Assembly (NCBI GenBank): GCA_963669155.1
Contig: OZ022587.1
Coordinates: 3,113,179 to 3,177,178 of the forward strand
DNA from: Arbacia lixula
Lineage: Eukaryota > Echinodermata > Echinoidea > Arbacioida > Arbaciidae
Direction of reading: 5' to 3'
Length of the DNA: 64,000 nucleotides
The translations under genes and the position numbers were made by a program. Below the pieces are notes generated by a model. It ran no database searches. It was given only the letters and a program-made list of their open reading frames with translations, and was not told where the DNA came from. Shown here in pieces: positions 1-10,817 of this stretch; positions within the stretch are counted from its first letter, which is position 1; every line of letters begins with the position of its first letter.

Positions 1-386
1 GTGAAACACCCCCCAGACTCTGAAAGGAAAAATAGAAGAAAAGAAAGCAAGAGGAAGACAATGGACTATATTTCAAGAGAATTGCAGAATGGAGTGGGAA
101 GTAAACTCTGGAATGAATAAACCATACACACAACAGAAATAATTTGCAGAAAATTGTTGCCTATTTCACTAGATAACAGCACTAACAGAAGAAGAAGATG
201 TGTATTTGATGCATGTAGTAGTCCCTTGAGCCAGCTGACGCTGTACTATGCACTTGGATGGTGTCCACCCGCATAACAACGTACCTGCATGCTCGCTGCA
301 TGGTTCCGCATGCTTTCAGACAGCATGGAACATGTATGTAATCAAATCCGTGAACACAATATACGGATAATTATCAAAATAAGGCT

Positions 387-455
387 GAGGATCATCCAAA
401 GATGTCATCATCGACTTCAGAACCTGAAGATGATGATGTCCCGGTGACAATGATG
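387..455 (+). repeat. Duplicated fragment of the 601-1347 exon
   Basis: This segment is a diverged copy of about 898-960 within the exon. Both read through EDxPKxSSxTSEPxDDD in the same frame. The copy lies upstream of the exon acceptor, has no clear splice sites and reaches TGA at 483-485, so it looks like an exon relic. Confidence 0.55.
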
Positions 456-600
456 CAGGCTCGGTGTACAAGCATTGTGTACTGAATATTTTCCAGGAAT
501 ACTACCATGCATTTCTTGTGCACCAGTCAAGAACAACTGCTGAGCTAAAATTTTCTTCCCTTATATGGCTTGACATCATTGTTTTTTGTTTTTTTTTCAG

Positions 601-1347
601 ACACAAGCAACTACCACTGCTGTGCCTGCTACCACCACACTAGACTTCCAAGCAGAGTATGACAGACTGATGGCCAAGCTGGCAGCCTTATCTCAGACCT
701 TTGAGGGTTCTGACCCTGTCTCAGACCCTGACTCAGGCACTAGCCCGCCCTCTAGTGGAGGGTTACCTGATAGTGATGGTGCTGATCCTGATGGCGAGAT
801 GCAGGGTCCAGATACTGATGGTCACCTTCCAGATGAACAACTCGTAGGAGGAGTGACTGAGGATCAGCCAGATGAAGAGCCAAAAGGTGAAGCTGAGGAT
901 CCTCCAAAGACATCATCCTTAACTTCGGAACCAGATGATGACGATATCCTGCGTGGCGACATTGCCGAGAATCTCCGGAAATTGGGATTCCCGGAGTCCT
1001 GGCTGGATCCATCAGAAGCGGGTGAGACCGATGCAGGAACTGCTGAGGACACTGCTCCAAAGAACATCCAGGAACAACTGGGGGACATCTCTGACGGCGA
1101 ACTCCAGGAGCTTCTGTTACGTCTTCTCGAGGAGGATGAGACGAAGAGCGAGAGGAGGAACTACCCCCATGATTCGGGACGAGCCCGGAGACATGCCGGT
1201 CTGCACGACTCTGGAGGAATCCAAAGGGTCATTTCTACTGGAACATTGGCTCCCTCTCTCAGTCCTGTCCTGGATGATAGATTCACAGACTCCAACAGCA
1301 TTGACGTCATCTTTGCAACCTATTGGTTCTATCCGAAACCTAAAAAG
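601..1347 (+). CDS. Exon of the unrecognised acidic protein (249 codons)
   Basis: The acceptor is a T-rich tract then CAG at 598-600; the donor is AAG|GTAATG at 1348. The exon is phase 0 at both ends. It starts TQATTTAVPATTT, then a possible helix (FQAEYDRLMAKLAALSQTF), a long Asp/Glu/Pro/Ser-rich low-complexity stretch, a second helical segment (GELQELLLRLLEEDE) and a hydrophobic end (VIFATYWFYPKPKK). Confidence 0.65.
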
Positions 1348-4300
1348 GTAATGATATGCCGAATTCTCTTATTTTCTCTGCATGCTGTTGTTTATGTGTG
1401 CTTTGGGAAAGAAAGCATTAGACACCCATTTATGATGTACAGACTCTATACACATGTTCACTGCCACAGAGTTGTGCTTGTTACAGTATATGCATAAAAT
1501 CCATCCAAATTGACAGATAATACAATTGATAGTAATCCATAATGACTTCGCCATCATTGCAAGTGACGTCACAAAATTAAGCACTTGAAAATTCATGACC
1601 CTGTTATCCTGTGACAGATTTTTGTCACACCTTCACTAATATGTTGCTTTAATTTTTCTTCTATGATTAGAATCAATCTGACGTCTGGGCCCCATAACAA
1701 AGAGATTTACAATCAATTGCAAAATGACAGTGGCCAATCAACATCATTGTTGCATGCTCTTTTTTGTTCAAAAGACAGATCAGTAACCAATCAAAGTTTG
1801 TCTTTCAAATTTGGAATTAATCGCAAACCTTTGTTACAGGGTCCAGGCTGGATTTTCCCTTGAAAGAGTGTGTGAATGTTGACATATCTGTTTCTCTATG
1901 TGTGTGTAGCTGATCGGTCGTGAGGAGAAGAAATGCCTCTCTGACTGGATGGACAATGAGGAGCAGAGGATGGATCCTAGCAGTAAGTTACCCATAGATA
2001 ATAATAATAATAATCATAATAATACATAGAATTTATATTGCGCACTTTCCATTTTAACTACTGTAGATTCTCAAGGCGCTTCAGAGCAAATTAAAGAGAT
2101 AGAGAAAAAAAATATACAATACAGGTATGAACTTGTATGTCAAAAAGCACCATTATACAGGTATGTCTTTAGGTTGCCCTTGAAGGTGGTCACTGACGTC
2201 AGGGTTTTCAAACTCTGTGGAAGAGAATTCCACAGGGTTGGCCCTGCATGAGCAAATGCCCGTTCTCCCCACGATCTCTTTGAAACCGGAACTTGCAAAA
2301 GACCGGATGTGGAGGATCTTAAGGTTTGTGATGGTTGGTAGATGTGAATTAAAGATTTATTGTAACTGGGGAAGTTCCGTTGACAATATGAAAGACTAAA
2401 AGAAGTATTTTAAAGGCAAGGCGTTCCCTCAGGGGCAACCAATGAAGACTTTTCAAGACAGGGGTGATGTGGCTGCGCTTGTCGGTTGAAGTTACAATGC
2501 ATGCAGCTGCGTTTTGTAATTTCTGCAGTTTCCCAATTTGATTACTCTAGAACCTCATTCATATACCATAATCAGAATAATACTGCTTAATTATCCATGC
2601 ATGCTGGTCAGAAAATTTCATAGAAATTTATCTTGGGGAGTGTTTCACCTAGCTGTTCATAAGCCACAAACAACTTTACACACAGCTGGTGACCTGTGCT
2701 TGTATTAAATCAGGTACTGTATAAGTGTTTTCTTGTGCGGGGGTTTTATTTTCGCAAATTTCGCAAATCAGGATGCGTCCGTGAAAAGGTTTTGAGCATT
2801 ACCGCGAATTTATCCACGCTAGAAAATGTTTTGAGCATTACCGCGAATTTATCCACGCTAGAAAGTGTGTTGAACTCCATGATCAGAGTCACGTATGCGG
2901 CGCTATAAATAGCACACACAACGATACAGCGCGCGCGATGCATTGAAGAATGTCCAGAATGTAGGTCAAATGAATACGGTCACAGTACTGTATTAAATTC
3001 GCACATGATCAGATGGATTACTTAGCGTAGTCTAATTCTAGTTACTTTAGATTTGATGACCGCGAATTTAACATCGCGCGAAAATGCCGGAACCCCAGCC
3101 TAGCGCAAAAATATCTGCACGCGAAAAAGAACACTTTTACAGTACCCCAATTTGCTCCTATTTTAACTTTGTGGGAGTCGTGTTCCAACAAGCATAAACT
3201 TTGTATTCAGATGCGTAGTAACAACAAGAATTTTTATGTATANNNNNNNNNNNNNNNNNNNNNNNNNNNNNNNNNNNNNNNNNNNNNNNNNNNNNNNNNN
3301 NNNNNNNNNNNNNNNNNNNNNNNNNNNNNNNNNNNNNNNNNNNNNNNNNNNNNNNNNNNNNNNNNNNNNNNNNNNNNNNNNNNNNNNNNNNNNNNNNNNN
3401 NNNNNNNNNNNNNNNNNNNNNNNNNNNNNNNNNNNNNNNNNNTATTAGGGTTAACTTAGTGGGAGTCGTGTTCCAACAATCATAAACTTTGTATTCAGAT
3501 GCGTGCTAACAACAAACAATTTTATTTACAATCAGATTTCAACTTGAGCTGATGGGAATCAAACTCATTGAGAATCTGATTAAGCACAAGAACCGTAAGT
3601 CATTCGCAGCTGACAAAAAGCTTGGTGAAACACCCCCCAGGTCTTTTCAGTGACACTCTGAAGTTGTGAATGTCTTACATAATCATTTGCTATGCTCGGT
3701 TTCACATCATGTGGCATTTTCTTTCTTCTTCCCCTATAGATGAGTATTATGGGATGGATCATGATGTGTACGAGCACTTGGGATCAGAGTATTGCGGTAA
3801 AAAAGGTGAGATACTTGTACCATCATCATTTTGGTTTAGTGTCTGTTGTTGCTTTTTGCGGGAGTGGTCTTTACTTAATGTCCCTGTCTCCCATGTTTTG
3901 ATTTCTGACATGCACTTTAGGTGAGATTTCAGACATTGTGGTATAGATGAGCCTGAAATCAATTTCACAATTTCAATGTTAATTTCACAGTTTCACTGAA
4001 TGTAGTGAGATCACCATCAAAATCTTTTGATCTTGTTTGCAATTTTTAAATGTCCTAGATAGGTGGAATCTGGTATGAAAAATGTTAACACAAGAGTTGT
4101 GAAAAAAGAGTATCATTGTAGATATTAGAGGTGCTATGGTATATTTTGTTGTTTTATCCTCGGTCTTTATAGATTTTACACCGAAGTAGAAAACAGCCAA
4201 TAGAGTTTGCATTTTTGTTTAACTTCATGTGTGCCACATTCACAAATCCCATAGAGTGTCATTCCATCAGGTGTACAGAGGATTAAAAATATTGTTGGTA

Positions 4301-4590
4301 TCTTGTTCTCTCTTTCAGCTAAAGAAGCGGCCACCAGCGATCCTCCCTTGAAAGAAACCAACCCCCTCAACATCTACCCCTTCAACCTGGATGCTGGAGA
4401 GATGACCGTCTACCGCATCCGCCTGTCATGTGACTGCTCCACCGACCAATCACAGGGGACCTCTAACAGCGCTCAGGTTAAGGATAGCGGCTCAGGTGCC
4501 CAGTGTGCCCGGATCCTTCCCTTCCATCAGCAGCAATGGGGTGGCTACATGGGCACCTATGGAAACAGCTACTTTAGGCGACGGCCCTAG
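601..4590 (+). CDS. Unrecognised acidic protein, last five visible exons
   Basis: I do not recognise this protein. Five exons are supported by GT-AG borders: 601-1347, 1910-1982, 3536-3594, 3740-3805 and 4319-4590. The ATG at 586 is not the start: it lies in a T-rich tract ending in CAG at 598-600, so coding enters at 601 from an upstream exon not identified. The first exon is rich in Asp, Glu, Pro and Ser with two Leu-rich amphipathic stretches. Later exons contain scattered cysteines (KKCLSDWMD, EYCGKK, RLSCDCS), which would fit a secreted protein, but no signal peptide is visible. Exon 2 ends in phase 1, while exon 3 is open only if entered in phase 2. An exon of length 1 mod 3 is therefore probably missing, possibly in the 200-N gap at 3243-3442. 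It converges with the large - strand gene. Confidence 0.6.
1910..1982 (+). CDS. Exon of the unrecognised acidic protein
   Basis: The acceptor is GTGTGTGTAG and the donor is AGCA|GTAAGT. The exon enters in phase 0 from the 601-1347 exon and encodes LIGREEKKCLSDWMDNEEQR and a few more residues. It leaves one base over, which does not fit the next recognisable exon. Confidence 0.6.
1998..2545 (-). mobile_element. LINE remnant: C-terminal reverse-transcriptase region and TAA-type tail, antisense
   Basis: Read on the - strand from about 2545, the translation resembles the end of L2/CR1-like LINE ORF2: ITPVLKSLHWLPLRERLAF, then KILLLVFHIVNG, and later RANPVEFSSTEF. It is broken by stops. An AAT-rich run at 1998-2030 is the expected microsatellite tail. 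It lies in an intron of the + strand gene. Confidence 0.65.
2714..3145. mobile_element. MITE-like element with about 26-bp terminal inverted repeats
   Basis: The left end (GTACTGTATAAGTGTTTTC) matches the reverse complement of the right end (GTACTGTAAAAGTGTTCTT). The interior is unusually CpG-rich (CGCGAATTT, GCGCGCGATG), unlike the surroundings. It also contains a 39-bp direct duplication starting at 2790 and 2829. No ORF is seen. Confidence 0.6.
3243..3442. other. Assembly gap (200 N)
   Basis: There are exactly 200 undetermined bases. Near-identical stretches of about 70 bp flank the gap (about 3165-3236 and 3452-3524, both with GGGAGTCGTGTTCCAACAA). Confidence 0.98.
3536..3594 (+). CDS. 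Exon of the unrecognised acidic protein
   Basis: The acceptor is TTTACAATCAG and the donor is AACC|GTAAGT. It is open only when the first base completes a codon (FQLELMGIKLIENLIKHKN). Joined directly to the exon ending at 1982, it would stop after four codons, so an exon is probably missing between them. Confidence 0.5.
3740..3805 (+). CDS. Exon of the unrecognised acidic protein
   Basis: The acceptor is CCCCTATAG and the donor is AAAAG|GTGAGA. Its phase fits both neighbours. It encodes EYYGMDHDVYEHLGSEYCG followed by KK. Confidence 0.6.
4319..4590 (+). CDS. Terminal coding exon of the unrecognised acidic protein
   Basis: The acceptor is TCTCTCTTTCAG, in phase with the exon ending at 3805. 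It encodes NPLNIYPFNLDAGEMTVYRI and RLSCDCS, then a Ser/Gln/Gly-rich tail ending YFRRRP and TAG. The stop lies in a direct duplication of CGACGGCCCTAG, so two in-frame TAG codons follow each other 12 bases apart. Confidence 0.65.
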
Positions 4591-4679
4591 CGACGGCCCT
4601 AGCAGCGGGCTGTATTCAACATCATCAGGTTTCAAATGCAGGTTTTCATGGGCTTTCTAAACTCCACCAACGGTTTCCA

Positions 4680-5180
4680 ACACAAATGTGAAATCAATTC
4701 AGTACAAGGGTGCTTGTAATAAATACCATCGTTGTTTAATCTTTGTTTAATTTTGAATATTTGGTTTAAAGCCTTCGGCCATTCCACCAATAAGAGTGAA
4801 GCATGTGTATTAATAGAGTACTGAAGTGTGAAGTCATATGAGCATGTTGTTAAGGCTACTGGTTCTAAACTATGAGGGTAGAGCGAACAGCAGTGATCAT
4901 AGCGGGCACTCTCATCGGGAGTGCCCGACACTAGCTCACTAGACAATGTCGGACCAGTGAAAGCTCACCTGAGCAATGTTGTTTAGAACCAGAAGCCGGC
5001 ATAATAGATGGGTATAATGACACCTTTTCGGTACTCTATGTGAGGTAAAGCTAGGACAAGGGTGCTTGTAATAAATACCATCGTCATTTTAATCTTTATT
5101 TGATCATGAATATTTTTTTGAAAGCCTTTTTACATTCCACTAATGCTAGAGTGGAGCATGTACACCGATATTATCAAGAC
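4680..5180 (+). repeat. Imperfect direct duplication of 3' flank
   Basis: About 4700-4812 and 5050-5172 are diverged copies: both contain GGGTGCTTGTAATAAATACC and then ATTCCAC...GCATGT. Between them lies an inverted-repeat segment (4857-4996) with ends CTGGTTCTAAAC and GTTTAGAACCAG and an inner hairpin at 4897-4922. Confidence 0.55.
4718..4723 (+). promoter_or_regulatory. Candidate poly(A) signal AATAAA of the + strand gene
   Basis: AATAAA lies 128 bases past the stop and is followed by a T/GT-rich stretch, as expected of a cleavage site. The segment is duplicated, so a second AATAAA near 5070 is an alternative. Confidence 0.35.
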
Positions 5181-5389
5181 TTTATAAGCATGTGGTCTTG
5201 ATGTGCAGGTTACTGTGATACATGTTGCTGTAGGAAACATTGCTCAAGGGACACACAAAAATTTGATCTTTATAGAGAGGTAGTCTATTTTTATAGATGG
5301 TCACTGGAAAAGATTTCACTGCCGATTGGAATTGCCAGATGTATTTTTGTGGGAGTAGAGTCATTAAAAGAGAAAAAGCTCTTTAGTGT

Positions 5390-5810
5390 TTGCACCGTAT
5401 ATTGATATTCACAGTAAATTTGAAAAAGTATTCACAAAAGGTCAACAAAACATATAGTATATCTCTGATAATGTGAGCAAATTGATATCCCAAGCGTGTG
5501 CACCATATTGATATTGACTCTTGAAAACTTATTCATGAAACGTCAACAAAACAGACAATATATTTCTGATAATGTGAGTGATTTGATACCCCAATTGTGT
5601 GCTCCATGTTGATATTGACAGTAAACTTGCAACAGTAGGCAGGAAAGGTCCACAAAATAGACAGTATATTTCTGATGTTAGTAATTTGAAATCCCAAGCG
5701 TGTGCACCATATTGATAGTAAAATTGAAATAGAATGCTTGAAAAGGTCAACAAAACAGTTTATTTGTGATATTGTCAGTAATTTTTTATCCCAAGTGTGT
5801 GTAGATCAAG
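5390..5810. repeat. Degenerate tandem repeat, about four units of about 108 bp
   Basis: Units share CCCAAGCGTGTGCACCATAT, TTGATATTGAC, GGTCAACAAAACAGAC and ATTTCTGATAATGTGAG. No coding potential is seen. Confidence 0.6.
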
Positions 5811-5861
5811 ACTAGGCTGAAAACAGTATGTATGAATTGTGACTGTGGTAAATGAACCAAA

Positions 5862-6110
5862 GGAGCTGACAGGATAAAGATAACAGTATTGCAGGTTGGA
5901 AATGAATTATTACAAGGTTTACCAAAGGTGTGCATATAATTTTGATCTTGCAGTAAGTGAATCAGAAGAGTGGAACATTAAAGGAGATAAATGTTTAATC
6001 AAAGGAGTTGAAAGGATAAAGATAACAGTATTGCAGGTTGGAAATAAGTTATTAGAAGGTTTACCAAATGTGTGCATATAATTTGGATGTTGCAGTAAGT
6101 GATTTACATG
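5862..6110. repeat. Tandem duplication, 142-bp offset
   Basis: AGGATAAAGATAACAGTATT recurs at 5871 and 6013, followed by matching GCAGGTTGGAAAT and GTGTGCATATAATTT segments. Confidence 0.6.
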
Positions 6111-6499
6111 TAGACGAGGGGAACAGTAAAAGAGAATTATGTTTTATAAGAGGAGTTTCATGATATACCATGTGTAGTCCAGAAAAAGGATTGCTTGCAT
6201 GCGTTCTCTAAAAAAAGCTCTGAAAAGACCTGCTCAGAGAGGAAGTTGAGAAAGGAGAGAGAATATAGAGTCAAGTTTCTTTGTGAGAGGTTAGCACTGA
6301 AAAGCAACAAACAACAGTCATTATCAGGACTCACATGGTGAGCCATGAAATGCATCTAATATGATATCTTGATCTTGCAACAACTTCCTTTAAAACGCAT
6401 CTCAAATGTTTATTAAGTTTATTGCACTGCCAGATGTACATTTATTTACCTATTCGCATTCCTTGAGCCATGATAGAGGACAGAGGTTTGAAAAGATGT

Positions 6500-6575
6500 G
6501 TTACAATGGACGATTTTCGTAATGTATTCACAACATTCCTCTTCACTGCGTAATAATGCGTCATTACGGGCACAT
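6500..6575. repeat. Dispersed repeat fragment shared with the core of the 59.7-60.2 kb MITE
   Basis: TTTTCGTAATGTATTCACAA and its flanks resemble about 59865-59935 inside the inverted-repeat element at 59677-60229. Confidence 0.4.
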
Positions 6576-6954
6576 TTAAACAGTTTTTATTTGAAAAAAT
6601 AGTATATGGGTGGATAAGAAACATACCGGTATGTAAAAACAGGACATCCAAAAAAATTAGGACAAAATGGCTGAATGGCTGAAAGAGTGAGCCAGATTTA
6701 CATAATAGCTAAGTGTTCAGATAGAACAACAGATGCTATGGTCTTTTATTACACGGACAAAGTTTAAAAGGGGCCCTTCGAAATTTTGATAGGTCTTTAC
6801 AGATGGTCTTGAAAGGTGGTCTTTAACAACTTTCTTGTATACTGGTCTTTATGGAAGTTGTAGGTGCATATATAGCGATTATAAGGAAACTGAGGAGAGC
6901 CAAGTTAAGTTGTCTTCAAAGACAGGTCTAACTTAAATGACTTTTTGTTCTGGT

Positions 6955-7328
6955 CTTAAAGGAAAATACTGTACTGGGAACACAAAAAACTTCAAAAAGG
7001 TGATCGTGAGCAATCTTCTTGTCAGTGGTCTTGAATTCATGTATTGTCCATTTTAGAAGCTTGCTGAAAGTTTTTTTGCCTTCAAATAATCCACATTTGG
7101 AGTAATTTAATCAAAATTTGTGAAATCCTCAAAATGCTCGGCCCGAACATTTTGAGGATTTGTGATTTAATCACCAATTTCTCCAAATGTGGATCATTTG
7201 AGTGGAAATAACTTTTGGGAAGTTTCTAAAATGGACAATACATGAATTTAAGACCATTGGCAAGATGATTGTTCACGATCACACTTTTGAAAGCTGTTTG
7301 TCTTCCCAGTACAGTATATGCCCTTTAA
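6955..7328. mobile_element. Palindromic MITE, family A copy 1
   Basis: The whole segment folds on itself. TACTGTACTGGGAA at the left matches TTCCCAGTACAGTATA at the right, and GAAATCCTCAAAATGCTCGG faces CGAACATTTTGAGGATTTG at the centre (about 7121-7165). Other copies lie at 17346, 24093 and 63079. Outer ends read TTTAAAGGGC/GCCCTTTAA in the better copies. Confidence 0.7.
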
Positions 7329-7436
7329 TATGTATATGTAGGTGCAATTATGAGGAAACTGCTCTGTGGAGAATGAACTTTAGTTGTCTATAAACTTATA
7401 GACAGGTTTGACTTATTATGAATGTGTATATACTTT

Positions 7437-7790
7437 TGTGCCTCCACCACAAAGTGGCCAGAGGCATAATGTTTTGGGGCTGTCCGTCCGTCTGTTCATC
7501 CAGAGTCCATTAACGCAATATCGTGAGGACTGTTCAACAGATTTGCTCCAAACTTGATACCTGAATGTGAACGTATCTAGTTTGAAAGCAATGTGGGCCA
7601 ACCCATACGATACCCACATAAACCTGATGGGCCCAGTGAGATCTATGTGGGCCCATATATAGCCCAAATGGGCCCTATATGGCTTACATGGGTAACATGT
7701 GGGTCATTTAAACCAGATGAAGGTAACGTAAAGGCGGAGGCATATTTATTGACTGCATAGCAGTCAAATTGCTCTAGTTTTTATTCATGA
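7437..7790. mobile_element. Dispersed repeat starting GCCTCCACC and ending near GGCGGAGGCATA
   Basis: The composition (GGCTGTCCGTCCGTCTG, GGAGGCATATTTATTGACTG, GCATAGCAGTCAAATTGCTC) looks like a widespread repeat of marine invertebrate genomes. That is recognition from memory, not a search. It includes three short GGGCC-type imperfect repeats near 7598-7700. Confidence 0.4.
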
Positions 7791-7799
7791 CTTTGTGTA

Positions 7800-10060
7800 T
7801 ATTTATACATTTTAGTTGAACACTGGTGGAGGAGGAATCTTTGATACAGCTTTGATTAATGTACAGTACTAATATTTTATGTGCTTTGTGTGTTTATGGT
7901 AGTCAAGTTTCCATTTTGCAATTTTTCTTTCAATGGGTGCTTATGTAATAATTGTCATATTTTGGCTTTTGATTTGTGAAAAGTGACTTTCAAATACAGT
8001 ATAGTAATTGAACAGCGACAGAAATGCACACATGATATATGTAAAAACTGAGAACAGCTTGGTGAAAGACCCACCGGTATTACTTTGACATTTAACAGCA
8101 ATTTTGGGGATTTGCAGTTAATTGAAATTTCATATTTGTCGTACTTGCCAGAACTCACATGTACACAGCATTTAACACAATAATGCCCAACTTAAATGTT
8201 TATGTTCATATAAAGTATGCAATGTTCTTAATGTCACAAATGATAGAAAGTTTTTGTTGATCAAAAGCAACTGAAATATGCCAGTATCAACCTTGATATG
8301 TACCTTGACTTCAAAAAGATGTTGCAAACTAAGTTCTTGAAAATGTGTAATATTTTTTCGCAAAGAGGCTCGTAAAAACCTACAGTATTTAACAGATGCA
8401 CTTGTGGTTTAACTTAATGTGTACTGATCCTGGACTACCTTGATGGGATGCTAAATAAAACAACACAAAAGATAAAGATTATTTTTTTATTCAATATCAT
8501 TGATTTCGTCCTCAGAATGGAGTTTTTCCACATAATATTTACAGCAAATAATTGAAATTCACCCAATGTTGGGATTCTGTACTGAAAATAATGAATTTTT
8601 GACAACATCCATTTCACGAAGTACTCAATATAGGTTAAACAACCATTATGACTACGGGCCAAAGAATGTAAAATGTTAAATGGGGAAATCATTATTGTAT
8701 AAGCTGTATTTTTGGACCTACATGTATGCATTCACATAGTATTTGAATTCAATGGTGTTGGCCAGTACTATTATTCTTTATATCATTGTAACTTCAAACA
8801 GAGGTTTTCAAGGAATCAAGATTTATATATATTTTTGAATTGTATATGCATTATTCTTTATCAGCACTTCGGGATGTGTGTTTTATCCAAGATGTTTGGG
8901 GAAATGGGGCATTAACAAGTACTATATGTTGGGTTGTGGGAAATGTGTATTCAAAATTAATAAAATGGAAGATAAAAACATTATGCTATTATGTCCAAGG
9001 TTGCATGATTTTGTCTTTATTTTCTGTGGTGTTTCTTCCCTAATCTTCCCTTTCTACATATTATTTTGTGTGTTACTGTACAAAGACGTCTATTAAAAAC
9101 ACAAATAACTCGGTTTCAAAATGTACACAGTGCATATCAATACATTTTAATACCAATCTGTTTCAAGTCACATGATGTGTCATATGATGCATCACAGGCA
9201 CATGATCAGTCACATGACATTTTTTTCTTCTTCAAGCACCTTTTATACACAATGATTAAAGTACATGTTTGTGTTATTACAAGACAATTCACAAATTCAT
9301 CATGCTTACCCTCCATACAAATTCTTTATACAAAAGCGGACAAAAAAACTACCCTGCAAAATTACCACTGGTTCTCAACTACTCAGATTCTTTCCCCGAG
9401 TGTTGTTGACAGCGATAAGAAATAGCACCATTGCAGCAGTAAACAATTTCAGACACTCATTTTATATAAATAGGTTTTACAATAATATCGGGCATTTCAG
9501 TGTTTAATCTTATATTGCTGGCTGTCTGTTGGTGAGTTGTCTTCATGATTTTTAGAAGATTTTCAAGCGAGTTTCCTTGGTGAAATAGTGGAATAGATAT
9601 ATCAAAGTGTTGTCCATCTCAAAACTTCAATAGGTATAGAATGGAGATCAAACAAACTCTGATATGGATATCGGAGGTGAATTCATCTTTTGGGCTGTAG
9701 CTGGAGATTGCTATCACCATTTTATAAGTAAATTCATGTTCCTTAGAGATGAGAATACAGAAACCGTTCAATCATAACCACTAAATACATGTAGGATGAA
9801 TGTCAACATGCAGTAGACATATTGAAATATTCCTTGAAATGACAAATTCCATCCATTTCACTACAAAGTTGAGTTTTCAGAAACCTCAGATTTGAACTGA
9901 ATTCAAAATGTTCAATAACTACATATTAAAAAAATAAATGCGCGACATGCCTAATGGTCAAATTTTCTAGGACATTTTTTTTTCACTGAGTGGCATCATG
10001 TTAGAAACTTACCCTCTGCAACAAGAATAGAAGTTAAAAAAAAAAAGAAAAGAGGTAGAA
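7800..10060. other. AT-rich convergent intergenic DNA without recognised genes
   Basis: Short ORFs here are random in composition and lack splice context or domains. Two short T/A runs and a tract near 9170-9215 with several TCACATGA-like words are the only structure seen. Confidence 0.5.
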
Positions 10061-10066
10061 TTTATT
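10061..10066 (-). promoter_or_regulatory. Candidate poly(A) signal of the kielin/chordin-like gene
   Basis: TTTATT on + gives AATAAA on -, about 1.04 kb past the stop codon. It is the clearest hexamer found downstream, but transcript data are lacking. Confidence 0.3.
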
Positions 10067-10817
10067 GTGTGGTACAGCCGACTTGCCTTACAAATAAAAC
10101 AGTGCATTCGAAATCTGTACACATACTTGCAAAAATTACACAAAGTCATGTACACAATAATAAATCTATTCAATTACAATCATTAAATTAAATTGATTCA
10201 TAAAAAAAGCAAAAAGTATTGTATATTTTACAGTGTTAAAACAAACAGGGCAAAACATACACTTGCTAAGGAAACAATAAATATATCAAAAATTTGTGCT
10301 AATGATCATGTTTTGATTTTCATTACAGCTACCACTTAATACTTTCTTGTTCATAAAAAAATATGCTCAACTTCTTTATGATGTCTGGCAAGAAGATTTA
10401 ATGTTACCGATCATTTCGTGAGATTACTTTGGCATTTAAAGTTCCTCTATTCATGAGACCATCCTGGAAGAACTCAATTCTTTTCATTGTTCCTCCTCAG
10501 AAATCATGTTAAATGCAATTTAATGCTTTGTGAAAGTTCACCTCTTTGTGAAGAATACTTTTTTTGTCTCCCTCCATTGGCTTTTATACACAAGGTACAT
10601 GATATAGTAACCAAACAGGTCCTATACATCAGTTTGTAGGCCAACATAATTTTATACATTTTGTCACCAATAACTTCTGATTATGCCATGATTTCTTTAT
10701 CCGGTTCGGTTAGCTTTCTCTCCTTGCCTCAAATATTTAATTGATGGCACCAATTTGAAGTGATGGATAATAAGAATACTGATTCAAAACCTCAAATTCA
10801 AGTCTGAATATGATTTC

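Noticed and set aside
586-600. ATG at 586 as start of the + strand protein
   Set aside because: It lies in the T-rich acceptor tract, and CAG at 598-600 marks the exon border; the residues MFFFQ are intronic.
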